In this document: positions 21,890-30,876 of the stretch, one piece after another
Layout: the number at the start of each line of letters is the position of its first letter
Numbering within the stretch: the first letter of the stretch is position 1
NCBI RefSeq assembly: GCF_016820445.1
Contig: NZ_JADHDT010000001.1
Span: 620,001-684,000 of the forward strand
Length of the DNA: 64,000 nucleotides
Direction: 5' to 3'
Source of the DNA: Sphingomonas beigongshangi
GTDB lineage: Bacteria > Pseudomonadota > Alphaproteobacteria > Sphingomonadales > Sphingomonadaceae
Notes under the pieces: generated by a model
What the model saw: the letters and a program-made list of their open reading frames with translations, nothing else
The model's database searches: none
What the model was told of the DNA's origin: nothing
Position numbers and translations under genes: made by a program

Positions 21890-22915
21890 TTAGCCGTGCG
21901 GGGGCGAATCGAGCCGGAACTTGAGCAGCAACGTTCGCTGCAGCACGGACTGATTGTCGTCCGACACGAGCCACAGGATTGTCGCGTCGCCTTCCCGCGT
22001 CGCCGCCACGCCTTCGAAATTGTCATGGATCAACGGTGCGTCGAGATGCGCGAGCGTCCGCCCCCGCGCGACCGCGCGCTTGCGGATGTCCGCCGCCGGG
22101 ACCCGTGCGATCCGGTTGTAGAAATGATAGGGCAGGCGGAAATCCCGCTCCAGGACGATAAGGTCGCCATTGGGCAGCGCCGTCGCATCCGATGGGTCGA
22201 ACCGTCCTTCCGGCACATAGGCGAGCGTCGCAGCCGGCGCGTGCGCCGTCGGATCGCCGGCGAACAGCTGCGTATCGCGCGTCGCCAGCCGCTCCCTGGG
22301 CGTGCCCCACCAACGCCGGAAGGGCACGTGCCCGGTCTCGCTGATCGTCAGGAAGCGACCATCGGGCAGGCGGACGAGTGATTCGGGGCCCCCGTTGACC
22401 GGCCAATTGGCCATACGCAGGGGTTCGACATGCGCCTCAGCGCGAGAGAATCCGGGGGCGTAGCGCCAGATCGCATTGTAATTCTCATACCCGACCCAGC
22501 TGCGCCCCGTTGCGGGATCGAGCACCATCGATTCGGTATCGCGATCCCGCTTGTCCCAGCCGGTCCCCGGCCCCGCCGGTAGATTGCGAAACGCGATGGC
22601 GTGCGGGCGCAAGTCCGCGCCCATGCGGAACATGACGACGTTGCCGCCGTCACTAAGCAAGGTGAACCGATCGCCGACGACGGCAAGTGAGGAATAGCCG
22701 CCGAACGCCGGATCGAGGCTGCGCAATTCCACGCCACCCAAATAGGTCAGGCTGCCCAGGCGGACCCGGTTCGGATCGCGCGGATCGAGCGCGACTCGCG
22801 TCGCCACGAGCTGGGGATGGTCGCCAAGGAGCGCCAGCCGCGCCTCGCCGGTCCATCCCGGAACCACCGCCAGCACCGCGGCGACGACGAACACAACACG
22901 CAGAACCAGCCTCAT
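21890..22915 (-). CDS. Esterase-like activity of phytase family protein, exported
   Basis: A 341-residue protein with an N-terminal signal or anchor (MRLVLRVVFVVAAVLAVVPG). The rest is the phytase-like beta-propeller domain: LGGVELRSLDPAFGGYSSLAV, then DTESMVLDP.TGRSWVGYEN, ANWPVNGGPESLVRLPDGRFLTISE and NFEGVAATREGDATILWLVSDDN. Family members are annotated as esterase-like or alkaline-phosphatase-like and are probably periplasmic; the true substrate is unknown. The DNFEGVA and SDDN motifs are characteristic of the group. It is divergent from the glycine-zipper gene across 167 bases that contain an 8-base inverted repeat. Confidence 0.87.
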   Translation of the reverse strand: MRLVLRVVFVVAAVLAVVPGWTGEARLALLGDHPQLVATRVALDPRDPNRVRLGSLTYLGGVELRSLDPAFGGYSSLAVVGDRFTLLSDGGNVVMFRMGADLRPHAIAFRNLPAGPGTGWDKRDRDTESMVLDPATGRSWVGYENYNAIWRYAPGFSRAEAHVEPLRMANWPVNGGPESLVRLPDGRFLTISETGHVPFRRWWGTPRERLATRDTQLFAGDPTAHAPAATLAYVPEGRFDPSDATALPNGDLIVLERDFRLPYHFYNRIARVPAADIRKRAVARGRTLAHLDAPLIHDNFEGVAATREGDATILWLVSDDNQSVLQRTLLLKFRLDSPPHG

Positions 22916-22950
22916 GGCCTGTCCTCATAGGGGCCGGGCGGCGAGGCGGA

Positions 22951-22984
22951 AGCCTGAACGCGCAATAACAGCCGCATTCAGGCT
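22951..22984. repeat. Inverted repeat in a divergent promoter region
   Basis: Perfect 8-base arms AGCCTGAA (22951-22958) and TTCAGGCT (22977-22984) are 18 bases apart, between the phytase-like gene and the glycine-zipper gene. The spacing would suit a dimeric regulator bound at two half-sites, or it may be a small hairpin. Confidence 0.45.
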
Positions 22985-23082
22985 CGGCTCAATGCGACTC
23001 GGGCAAAAGCGCACCATCGACGACGGATCGTGGCTGCCGGACCGGCTCCCCACCGTCGCCACGGAACAACGGGAGAAGACCC

Positions 23083-23445
23083 ATGCTGAAGACCCTGAGC
23101 CTCGCCGCCGCCGCGCTGACCATGACCGCCGGTGCCGTCGTCCCCACCGCGCCCGCCGCCGCGCAGCGCTATTACGGCAACGGTTATTACGATCGCGGCG
23201 GCTACGATTATGGCCGGGGCGACCGCGTCTATCGCGGCGACCGCGGCTATTATCGCGACCGCGCCTATCGCCGCTGCAACAGCGGCACGACGGGCACGAT
23301 CGTCGGCGCGATCGCGGGTGGCCTGCTCGGCCGCACGATCGACACGCGCGGCGACCGCACGCTCGGCACGGTGCTCGGTGCCGGTGCGGGCGCCCTCGCC
23401 GGTCGCGCGGTCGAGCGCTCGGATCGGCCCGGCTACTGCCGCTGA
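23083..23445 (+). CDS. Glycine-zipper 2TM domain protein, exported
   Basis: A 120-residue protein with a signal peptide ending AAAQ (about residue 28), a Tyr/Gly/Arg/Asp-rich repeat region (about 29-62, YYGNGYYDRGGYDYGRGDRV), then a glycine-zipper membrane-insertion segment (about 68-110, GTIVGAIAGGLLGRTIDT and GTVLGAGAGALAGRAVE). Similar small proteins sit in the periplasm or outer membrane and are often linked to envelope stress; no defined role is known. GGGAGAAG precedes the ATG by 5 bases. A clear terminator follows, so it is transcribed alone. Confidence 0.88.
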   Translation: MLKTLSLAAAALTMTAGAVVPTAPAAAQRYYGNGYYDRGGYDYGRGDRVYRGDRGYYRDRAYRRCNSGTTGTIVGAIAGGLLGRTIDTRGDRTLGTVLGAGAGALAGRAVERSDRPGYCR

Positions 23446-23481
23446 GGCGCCGCCAAGAGGTCCCGCGTAGCGTATCGGGAT

Positions 23482-23513
23482 GGGCCGGCTTCCGACGGGA
23501 AGCCGGCCCTTTC
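23482..23513 (+). terminator. Rho-independent terminator after the glycine-zipper gene
   Basis: A 12-bp GC-rich stem (23482-23493 with 23498-23509) with loop GACG is followed by TTTC. It lies 37 bases after the stop codon. Confidence 0.8.
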
Positions 23514-23609
23514 GCATGCCGGCGTCCGGCCCTGCGGCGCATCTAGCCCGCCGCGCGGTCCCGGGACGCACCCTCGGCATGAAGCCGGCAGGGGCGGTCC
23601 CGCCGATCG

Positions 23610-24332
23610 TCAGTACATATGCTGTCCGCCGTTGATGCTGAGCGTCGATCCGGTCACGAACCCCGCCTCGTCGGAACACAGGAAGGAGACGCCGCGCGCG
23701 ATCTCGCTCGCCTGGCCCAGGCGACCGACGGGAATGCGCGCGACGATCTTTTCCAGCACGTCGCCCGGCACCGCCGCGACCATGTCCGTATCGATATAGC
23801 CCGGTGCGATCGCATTGACCGTGACGCCGAAGCGCGCGCCCTCCTGTGCCAGCGCCTTGGTGAAACCGTGGATGCCCGACTTGGCGGCGGCGTAATTGAC
23901 CTGGCCATATTGGCCGGCCTGGCCGTTGATCGAACCGATGTTGACGATCCGCCCCCATTTACGGTCGCGCATGCCGGGGAACACCGCCTTGGCCATGTTG
24001 AAGCAACCGCCCAGGTTGGTGTCAATCACCTCTTTCCACGCCTGATAGTCCATCTTCAGGATCGTGCCGTCGCGGGTGATGCCCGCATTGTTGACGACGA
24101 TGTCGACCGGCCCGACCTCGGCCGCCACACGGGCACAGCCGTCCTGGCAGGCATCGTAGTCGGCGACATCCCACTTGTACGCCCTGATCCCGGTGCGTTC
24201 GCTGAACGCGTTCGCCCGTTCGTCGTTGCCGGCATAATTGGCGACGACCGTGACGCCGGCCTCCTTCAGCGCAAGGCTGATCGCCTCGCCGATCCCGCGC
24301 GTTCCGCCCGTGACGATCGCCACCCGTGCCAT
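23610..24332 (-). CDS. phaB: Acetoacetyl-CoA reductase
   Basis: PhaB reduces acetoacetyl-CoA to (R)-3-hydroxybutyryl-CoA with NADPH, giving the monomer for polyhydroxybutyrate. The 240-residue SDR has the cofactor motif TGGTRGIGEA, the NNAG strand and the catalytic Ser134, Tyr147 and Lys151. Its segments WKEVIDTNLGGCFNMAKAV and NIGSINGQAGQYGQVNYAAAKSG, and the C-terminal SLNGGQHMY-like end (SINGGQHMY), are characteristic of PhaB rather than FabG. The ATG at 24332 is preceded by AGGAGAGG. phaC and phasin are 14 kb away and no phaA thiolase is in the window, so the PHA genes are dispersed. Confidence 0.93.
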   Translation of the reverse strand: MARVAIVTGGTRGIGEAISLALKEAGVTVVANYAGNDERANAFSERTGIRAYKWDVADYDACQDGCARVAAEVGPVDIVVNNAGITRDGTILKMDYQAWKEVIDTNLGGCFNMAKAVFPGMRDRKWGRIVNIGSINGQAGQYGQVNYAAAKSGIHGFTKALAQEGARFGVTVNAIAPGYIDTDMVAAVPGDVLEKIVARIPVGRLGQASEIARGVSFLCSDEAGFVTGSTLSINGGQHMY

Positions 24333-24444
24333 ATGCATGCCTCTCCTGATGGAAACTCCGGATCGGACGCTACGGCTCCCGCGGAAAACTGGCAATGGAG
24401 CACGCACCACTTTGCGCGCGCGAGCAGATACTTGACGTCCTGCC

Positions 24445-25443
24445 TCAGGCCCAACCCAGCAATTCGCGCGCGATCAGCGCCTGCAGCATCGCGAGCCCGA
24501 CCGCACTGTCGTTAAGACACGACAGATAGGCGAAATGCGTGCCGCCGCCGCCCTCGAAGCTTTCGCGGCCGCGGATCGCCAGCTCTTCCAGCGTTTCGAT
24601 GCAATCCGCGGAAAAGCCCGGCGCGACGACCGCGACCTTGCGGACGCCCTTGGCCGGCAGCCCTTCGAGCACCGTGTCGGTCGCGGGCCCCAGCCACTTG
24701 GCGCGGCCGAATCGCGACTGGAAGGCGACGATCACCTCGCGCCCCAAAGCCTCGCCGAGCAACCGCGCGGTCTTCTGGCAGTGACAGTGATAGGGGTCGC
24801 CCAGTTCCAGCGTCCGCTGCGGCATGCCGTGGAAACTGACGAGCAGGGCGTCGGGCGCGAAGTCGAGCCCCTCCAGCTGCGTTTCCACCGACGCCTTGAG
24901 CGCGTCGATATAGGCGGGATCGTCGAAATAGGGCGGCAGGGTCCGTATCGCGGGTTGCCACCGCATGGCGGCGAGCGCGGCGAACGCCTTGTCGTTCGCG
25001 GTCGCGGTCGTCGCGGCACAATATTGGGGATAGAGCGGCGCGATCAGGATACGCTCGCAGCCCTGGGCCTTCAGCGCGGCGAGACGGTCCGCGATCGCGG
25101 GATTGCCGTAGCGCATGGCCCAATCGACGATCACGTTCGGCCCGAACGCGTCGGCGAGCCTCGCCGCCTGCGCGCGCGTGATCGCGGCGAGCGGCGAGCC
25201 GTCCTCGCGCCAGACGAGGCCATAGGCATGCGCACTCTTCTTCGGCCGCGTCGTCAGCACCGCGCCGCGCAGGATCGGCTGCCAGACGAGTTGCGGGATC
25301 TCGACGACCCGCCGGTCCGACAGGAACTCCGCCAGATACCGTCTTACCGACGCGGGATCCGGCGCATCCGGCGTACCGAGATTGACGAGCAATACGCCGA
25401 CCTTGCGCGGCGGAATGGCGGGATGGTCGACGGGCGGGGTCAT
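24445..25443 (-). CDS. hemH: Ferrochelatase
   Basis: HemH inserts ferrous iron into protoporphyrin IX in the last step of heme synthesis. The 332-residue protein has the family landmarks GVLLVNLGTPDAP near residue 16, PLYPQYCAATTA, the catalytic His205 in LVSFHGMPQR, and the conserved Glu in PGFSADCIETLEEL. CHCQKTARLL is the usual segment after the active site. The length is normal for the bacterial single-domain enzyme. It lies between phaB and the molybdenum hydroxylase gene on the same strand, with 42 bases to the latter's stop, so co-transcription is possible. Confidence 0.97.
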   Translation of the reverse strand: MTPPVDHPAIPPRKVGVLLVNLGTPDAPDPASVRRYLAEFLSDRRVVEIPQLVWQPILRGAVLTTRPKKSAHAYGLVWREDGSPLAAITRAQAARLADAFGPNVIVDWAMRYGNPAIADRLAALKAQGCERILIAPLYPQYCAATTATANDKAFAALAAMRWQPAIRTLPPYFDDPAYIDALKASVETQLEGLDFAPDALLVSFHGMPQRTLELGDPYHCHCQKTARLLGEALGREVIVAFQSRFGRAKWLGPATDTVLEGLPAKGVRKVAVVAPGFSADCIETLEELAIRGRESFEGGGGTHFAYLSCLNDSAVGLAMLQALIARELLGWA

Positions 25444-25485
25444 GATGCGCCGGTTATACGCACCGCGCGCGGCGTTGATCCAGCG

Positions 25486-27690
25486 TCATGGCCGCAGCGG
25501 CAGGCGGCGCCAGCGCCTGCCGGTCGCGGAGAAGAGCGCATTGGCGACCGCGGGCGCGACGGGCGGCACCGCAAGTTCCGCGACGCCGCCGGGATCCTCG
25601 TCGGAACGGATCAGCTCGACGTTGATGTCGGGCGCGTCCGCGAGGCGGGGCAGCGACAGGTGACCGATCCGCCGCGCGGTCGCGCGCCCCGCGACGATCC
25701 CCGTCGACGCGCCGAGCGCCTGCGCCAAGCCATAGATCAGGCCGCCTTCGATTGCCTGCAGCACCAGATCGGGGTTGACCATCCGCCCGCAATCGACCGC
25801 CGCGACCAGCCGGCCGACCCTGACACGCCCGTCCTCCAGCTCGGCCTCGGCCAGGACCGCGACGAAGCTGCCGCGAAAGGCGTGGGCGGCGATCCCCTGC
25901 CCGCTGCCTGGCCCGCCGCCGTCCCAGCCGCCCAGCGAGGCGACGGTCGAAAGGCAGCGCGCGAGGCGGGCATCACCCCCCAGCATGCCGATCCGGTAGG
26001 ACAGCGGTTCACTGTTGGCCGCGCGCGCGAGCTCGTCGACGAAGCTTTCGGTGAAGAAGCAGTTCGCGCCATGCGCGCCGCCGCGGACATGGCCGGTCGG
26101 CACGGCGACATCCGCCGGATGATGGTCGATCGCCACGGCGGCGATGCGATACGGCGGCAGCGCTCCCGCCACCGCATAGCGGTCCGCCGTGCCGAGGCCG
26201 CCGGCGGTGGCGACGAACCCCGCGGGCAGCAGGCGCGCGGCCAGCGCGCGGCCGGTGGCGGGCGCGGCGACCTTCGCCTGCCAGGCCGCGATCCCGCCGT
26301 TGCCGGCGAGCCGCGCCCGCATATGTCCCCGGGCCGGCGGGCGATAGCGATCGTGCGCGATGTCTTCGCCCCGCGACCAGGCGAGGCATACGGGGCGCTT
26401 CAGCCGCACGGCGAGAATGGCCGCCTGCTCCGCCACCAGCGCCCCCAGCGTCATGGCCGACGGGCCACCGCCCAGGACCGGATGGACGACGACCTCCCCC
26501 TCCGCGAGGCCAGCCGCCTTCGCCGCGGCGGCGCGCGTCACCGCGGGCGCGCCCGTCGGCATCCATATCTCGAGCCGACCGTCGCGATAGGCGGCGGTGG
26601 CGCTCGGCGTCTCGAGCGCGGCGTGAAGCCCCAGATCGACCGCATAGTCGGCCTCGATGACACCGCCGCCGTCGAGCAGCTGCCCGATGGTGCCGATCGC
26701 ACCCAACCGGTGTCCCTTGGCGGCAAGCGCGCCGTCGAGCGCCGCGGCGATGGCGGTATCGTCGACGACCGGCTCCGGGGTCGCGAAACGTGGTTGCATC
26801 GCGTCGAGCGCGCGCTCTGCGGCCCACCAGGTCGTCGCGACCGCCGCGACCCAGTGCGGGGTCTCGACGATCGACAGCACCCCGCGGATGCGGTCCGCCG
26901 CGGCGCGATCGACCGTCATCAGGCGGCTGTTGCCGATCGGCCCTTGGCGGATCGCGGCATGGACCATGTCTGGCAGACGGATATCGCCGGCGAAGGTCGC
27001 GGAGCCGTCGACCTTCGCCGGGGCATCGAGCCGCGGCACCGCCCGTCCGGTGAGTTTGCCGGCGCCCTGCATGCCGAGCGGCAGCGGATCGGGTGGGGTG
27101 AACGCAGCCGCCGTCGCCGCCAGTTCCGCGAACCGCAGCCTCTTGTCGCCATGGACGACGAAGCCGCCGGCGACGGTGCAGGCGCTCCACGGCACGTCCC
27201 ACTTCCTTGCCGCCGCCATGCAGAGAAGCGCGCGAGCTGCCGCCCCGGCCTGGCGGCATCCGTCCTCGAACATCCGGATCGAGGAAGACGCCGCGGTCAG
27301 CATCAGCGTCGCCCGCGCGGCGAGCGCCCGGCGCATGACCTCGGGCACGAGATCGAACTGGCCCTCGAAGAGCGAATCGAGCGCGACCGGATTGGCATAG
27401 AGGGGATTGAGCGGGGCCGGCTCGATGCCGACCGTGCGCCAATCCGCCCCCAATTCGTCGGCGACCACCTGCGCCAGGGCGGTCCAGCTGCCTTGGCCGT
27501 GCTCCAGCTGCGGCACCGCGACGGTAACGTGGCCGTCCTCGCCGATCTTGAGCCACGCGCCGAACCCTGTCTCGCCCGGCGCGGCGGCGAGGTTCGGCCG
27601 ATAGTGGCGCGGCCACAGGGCCCAGGCGACGACGAGGCCGACCCCGGCCCCGCCCCCGACGATCACCCCGCGCCTGCTGATCCGTGCCAT
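25486..27690 (-). CDS. Molybdopterin-binding aldehyde oxidase/xanthine dehydrogenase family subunit (IorB-like)
   Basis: A 734-residue large subunit of a molybdenum hydroxylase. The N-terminus carries a twin-arginine-like signal (ISRRGVIVGGGAGVGLVVAW), which points to export by the Tat pathway with the cofactor already bound. VTVAVPQLEHGQGSWTALAQ and PAKVDGSATFAGDIRLPDM match the isoquinoline 1-oxidoreductase beta-subunit class, and VLGGGPSAM, VRGGAHGANCFFTESFVDELA and GQGIAAHAF are pterin-site regions. The usual partner, a small [2Fe-2S] subunit, is not adjacent, so this is an orphan here. The start at 27690 is chosen because it opens just before the Tat motif. The substrate is unknown. Confidence 0.88.
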   Translation of the reverse strand: MARISRRGVIVGGGAGVGLVVAWALWPRHYRPNLAAAPGETGFGAWLKIGEDGHVTVAVPQLEHGQGSWTALAQVVADELGADWRTVGIEPAPLNPLYANPVALDSLFEGQFDLVPEVMRRALAARATLMLTAASSSIRMFEDGCRQAGAAARALLCMAAARKWDVPWSACTVAGGFVVHGDKRLRFAELAATAAAFTPPDPLPLGMQGAGKLTGRAVPRLDAPAKVDGSATFAGDIRLPDMVHAAIRQGPIGNSRLMTVDRAAADRIRGVLSIVETPHWVAAVATTWWAAERALDAMQPRFATPEPVVDDTAIAAALDGALAAKGHRLGAIGTIGQLLDGGGVIEADYAVDLGLHAALETPSATAAYRDGRLEIWMPTGAPAVTRAAAAKAAGLAEGEVVVHPVLGGGPSAMTLGALVAEQAAILAVRLKRPVCLAWSRGEDIAHDRYRPPARGHMRARLAGNGGIAAWQAKVAAPATGRALAARLLPAGFVATAGGLGTADRYAVAGALPPYRIAAVAIDHHPADVAVPTGHVRGGAHGANCFFTESFVDELARAANSEPLSYRIGMLGGDARLARCLSTVASLGGWDGGGPGSGQGIAAHAFRGSFVAVLAEAELEDGRVRVGRLVAAVDCGRMVNPDLVLQAIEGGLIYGLAQALGASTGIVAGRATARRIGHLSLPRLADAPDINVELIRSDEDPGGVAELAVPPVAPAVANALFSATGRRWRRLPLRP

Positions 27691-27950
27691 GACGGCGGCT
27701 TTATCGGCACGATCGGGGCAGGGGAAGGCGCCCTGCCTCACGTCTTTCAGTTGCGTCTCCGCACAATGGCAAACCGCTGTCTCCGGCAACACCCAGACGT
27801 AGCACGATGCATGCATTGCACCGGACGAAGGGCGCCGACATTTCCGGAATGTTTTATCCCAGCCTCAGCCTGCCAGGATCACATCTCCTCGGGCTCCAGA
27901 GGGTCGCAGAGCTCGATTGCTCAATGAACATCGGAAGATAGTATTATGGC

Positions 27951-28142
27951 ATGCCGACATACGCCCTGTGGAGCATCGCCGCGCTGATCGCTGGCATCTA
28001 TTGTATCGTCAAAGCGATCGCGGACATGCGCGCGCAACGATACGGCTGGGGCATCGTCGGCCTGCTCAGCGCAATCGTCTTCCTTACCACGCCAGTCCAG
28101 ACTCACGCGGTGAAGATCGACCTGCCTGCCGCGAGATACTGA
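27951..28142 (+). CDS. Small two-helix membrane protein
   Basis: A 63-residue putative protein with two hydrophobic segments (about 5-23, ALWSIAALIAGIYCIVKAI, and 32-49, WGIVGLLSAIVFLTTPV) joined by a basic loop with RAQR. Start ATG at 27951; GGAAGA lies about 14 bases upstream, further than ideal. Third codon positions are GC-rich as in neighbouring genes, and the hydrophobic pattern is regular, so it is probably real. No family is recognised. It is convergent with the acyl-CoA synthetase gene, with 17 bases between stops. Confidence 0.6.
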   Translation: MPTYALWSIAALIAGIYCIVKAIADMRAQRYGWGIVGLLSAIVFLTTPVQTHAVKIDLPAARY

Positions 28143-28159
28143 AGCCCGAGCGCCCAGGC

Positions 28160-29857
28160 TCACCCCGCCGCCGCAAGCGCGCGGTACGTGTTGCGCAGGC
28201 TGACCTTGTCGATCTTTTCCGTCCCCAGCCGCGGCAGGGCGACGGCACTGAACCAGAGCCGCGCGGGGATCTTGAAGGCGGCGATATGCTCCGCGAGGAA
28301 GGCCCTCAGCGCCGCTTCGTCCACCCCTCCCCCATCACGCAGATGAACGACCGCGCCGGGCACTTCGCCATAGCGTTCGTCCGCGAGGCCGAAGACCGCG
28401 GCCTCCGCGACCGCCGGATGCGCGTAGAGCGCGGCCTCCACCTCCTGGCAGGATATGTTCTCGCCACCGCGGATGACGATGTCCTTGGCGCGGTCCACGA
28501 TGAACAGATAGCCGTCGGCGTCGAGGTAGCCGATGTCTCCCGTGCGGAAGAAACCGTCGGCGGTAATGCACGCGGCGGTCGCCTCCGCATTGTTCCAATA
28601 GCCGCGGAAGTTGCAGATCGAGCGGATCGCGATCTCGCCGCGCGCCCCCTGCTCCATCGGCGCGCCGGCCTCGTCGAGAATCGCGATCTCGACCAGCGGC
28701 GCCGACGCGCGACCGGTGCTCGCGGGCTTGGCGAGATAGTTACTGCGCCAATTGCCCGCGCCGACCGCGTTCGTCTCCGTCAGGCCATAGCCGATCAGCG
28801 GCGCGCCGCCGCCCATTTCCGCCTGGATCCGCCGGACATGCTCTTCGGGACGCGGTGCGCCGCCGGCGGCGAAATCGGTGACGCTGCTGAGGTCGAACTG
28901 CGCACGATCGGGATGCGTCAGCATCTCGAAGCTCATCAACGGCACGCCGACGAAATAGGTCACCCGTTCCGCCTCGATCAGCCGCATCGCCTCGCGTGCG
29001 TCCCATTTGGGCATCAGCACCAGCTTGCGCCCGATCGCGAAGCTCTGCAGCAGCACCGCGACCTGCGCGGTGACGTGGAACAGCGGCAACGTCAGCAGCG
29101 TCGCGTGCGGCAGCGTGGGCGGATTGCCGTCGGCCGTGGCGAGGCTCAGCATCATCAGCGCCTGTGCGAGGAAACTGAAGGTGCCCTGGACCACCGCGCG
29201 GTGATCCGACACCGCGCCCTTCGACTTGCCGGTCGACCCGGACGTGAACAGGATCGTCGCATCGTCCTGCGCGCCGATCGCGGGAAGCGTCGCCTCGGCC
29301 GCGTCGCGCGCGATCACCGGGGCGAGCGCTTCGGCGAGCGGCAGCGTGTCCTCGATCGTCACGACGGGCGGCCTGACGCCCCTGGCAGCGAGCAGTCGCT
29401 GCGCGCGGGGCCCGTCGGCAAAGACGAGGGCGCAATCGACGTCGGCGATCGCCGCCGCGAGCTCCTCCGTCTGCCACCAGCCGTTGAGCAGCGTCGCCAC
29501 GCCGCCCGCCATGAGGATGCCCATGTAGAGCACGATCCACGACGGCGAGTTGCGCATCGCGATCCCGACCCGGTCGCCCTTGGCGATGCCATAGCCGGCG
29601 ACGAGCGCACGGGCGACGCGGGTCGCGGCGGCATGGGTCTCTGCGAAGCTCAGCCGCTCCGTGCCCGCGACGATCAGGGGCTTGTCGGCATGTTCGGCAC
29701 AATAATGCGCGAAATAGAGCGGCAGCGTCGGCGGGGCGGCGGCGATGACGGGTAACTCGCGCCCGAATTTGCGGACATGGTCGAGGGCGAGCATCCCGCC
29801 CGGTGCCGTCAACGCCGCCATCGTCGCGTCCATGCGCTGGTCGAGTTCGGTACGCAT
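28160..29857 (-). CDS. Class I adenylate-forming acyl-CoA synthetase
   Basis: A 565-residue AMP-binding enzyme that would activate a carboxylic acid to acyl-AMP and then acyl-CoA. Visible motifs are the P-loop [12 protein letters not shown] (about residue 220), [30 protein letters not shown] with the ribose-binding Asp, and [11 protein letters not shown] followed by the C-terminal Lys in [10 protein letters not shown]. The overall sequence is closest to fatty-acyl-CoA or cyclohexanecarboxylate-type ligases; chain length is not predictable. The ATG at 29857 has GGAGAGG 4 bases upstream. It is divergent from lgt, with 66 bases between starts. Confidence 0.92.
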   Translation of the reverse strand: MRTELDQRMDATMAALTAPGGMLALDHVRKFGRELPVIAAAPPTLPLYFAHYCAEHADKPLIVAGTERLSFAETHAAATRVARALVAGYGIAKGDRVGIAMRNSPSWIVLYMGILMAGGVATLLNGWWQTEELAAAIADVDCALVFADGPRAQRLLAARGVRPPVVTIEDTLPLAEALAPVIARDAAEATLPAIGAQDDATILFTSGSTGKSKGAVSDHRAVVQGTFSFLAQALMMLSLATADGNPPTLPHATLLTLPLFHVTAQVAVLLQSFAIGRKLVLMPKWDAREAMRLIEAERVTYFVGVPLMSFEMLTHPDRAQFDLSSVTDFAAGGAPRPEEHVRRIQAEMGGGAPLIGYGLTETNAVGAGNWRSNYLAKPASTGRASAPLVEIAILDEAGAPMEQGARGEIAIRSICNFRGYWNNAEATAACITADGFFRTGDIGYLDADGYLFIVDRAKDIVIRGGENISCQEVEAALYAHPAVAEAAVFGLADERYGEVPGAVVHLRDGGGVDEAALRAFLAEHIAAFKIPARLWFSAVALPRLGTEKIDKVSLRNTYRALAAAG

Positions 29858-29923
29858 ACACCTCTCCGCTTGGTCTTGTGCCTTTGCCCCACTATGCAGG
29901 CGGCTCATCCCTGGGGGAAGCCC

Positions 29924-30817
29924 GTGATCCTGCCTATCCTCGCCGCCGCCGCACCCGCGACCGGTCATATCCGCTTCGACGACCTGGGGTTGCACCCCGA
30001 CATCTTCTCGATCGGCTTCTTCACGCTGCGCTGGTACAGCCTGGCCTATATCACCGGCATCCTCGTCGGCTGGTGGTATCTGCTGCGACTGATCGCCGCG
30101 CCGGGCGCGCCGATGGCGCGGCGCCACGCCGACGATCTGGTCTTCTACGCGACGCTGGGCATCATCCTGGGCGGACGTATCGGCTATGTACTGTTCTACG
30201 CGCCGGAGATGATCCTGCACCCGATCCGCATCCTCAGGCTGTGGGACGGCGGCATGAGCTTCCACGGCGGGGTGATCGGCACGTCGATCGGACTGATCCT
30301 GTTCGCCCGCAAGCATGGGCTGAACTGGCTGCGCGTCCACGACTATATCGCCTGCTGCGTGCCCTTCGGCCTCTTCTTCGGCCGGCTCGCCAATTTCGTG
30401 AACGGGGAATTGTGGGGCAAGCCCGCCAACGTCCCCTGGGCGATCGTCTTCGACCGCACCGTTCCCTATGGCGTGCCCGAACCGGCGCGCCACCCCAGCC
30501 AGCTCTACGAGGCGGGGCTGGAGGGCATATTGCTGTTCGCCATCCTCTGGTTCGCCTTCTGGAAGACCAAGGCGCGCTACCAGCCGGGCCGGCTCGTCGG
30601 CCTGTTCGTGCTGGGCTACGGCATCGCGCGATTCATCGTCGAATTCTTCCGCGAACCCGATGCGCAGTTCCGCGGCACGTTCATCGAGGCGACGGGCATC
30701 CACATGGGCCAGTGGCTGTGCGTGCCGATGATCGCGGGCGGCCTCTACCTCATCCTCACCGCGCCCAAGCGCCGCGTGCGCGTGGAGCCGACCTGGGGCA
30801 CGGAGAGCGTGGCGTAA
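29924..30817 (+). CDS. lgt: Prolipoprotein diacylglyceryl transferase
   Basis: Lgt transfers diacylglycerol from phosphatidylglycerol to the lipobox Cys of prolipoproteins in the inner membrane. The 297-residue protein has seven or so hydrophobic segments and the diagnostic motifs [20 protein letters not shown] with the essential His, [14 protein letters not shown] with the Arg, Asn and Glu, and [12 protein letters not shown]. The GTG at 29924 is preferred over the ATG at 29894 because GGGGGAAG lies 3-6 bases upstream and the hydrophobic N-terminus begins there. It heads a run with the MidA-like, GNAT and pgeF genes. It likely modifies the OmpA-like and YgiB-like lipoproteins in this window. 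Confidence 0.96.
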   Translation: MILPILAAAAPATGHIRFDDLGLHPDIFSIGFFTLRWYSLAYITGILVGWWYLLRLIAAPGAPMARRHADDLVFYATLGIILGGRIGYVLFYAPEMILHPIRILRLWDGGMSFHGGVIGTSIGLILFARKHGLNWLRVHDYIACCVPFGLFFGRLANFVNGELWGKPANVPWAIVFDRTVPYGVPEPARHPSQLYEAGLEGILLFAILWFAFWKTKARYQPGRLVGLFVLGYGIARFIVEFFREPDAQFRGTFIEATGIHMGQWLCVPMIAGGLYLILTAPKRRVRVEPTWGTESVA

Positions 30818-30840
30818 CGGCGCGCCCCCGCAGCTGACGC

Positions 30841-30869
30841 CCGTCTTCCCCGCCTTGCGGGGAGGACGG
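30841..30869 (+). promoter_or_regulatory. Hairpin that includes the ribosome binding site of the MidA-like gene
   Basis: Arms of 13 bases (30841-30853 and 30857-30869; 12 pair perfectly and one is G-U in RNA) with loop CTT lie between lgt and the MidA-like gene. The 3' arm contains GGGGAGGA, the only good Shine-Dalgarno sequence before the ATG at 30877. It could weaken translation of the downstream gene or stop transcription after lgt. Confidence 0.6.
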
Positions 30870-30876
30870 CAGTCGA

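Noticed and set aside
24535..27927. Plus-strand frame of over 1,100 codons opposite hemH and the molybdenum hydroxylase
   Set aside because: It lies entirely antisense to two recognised genes and its sequence is Arg-rich without any domain.
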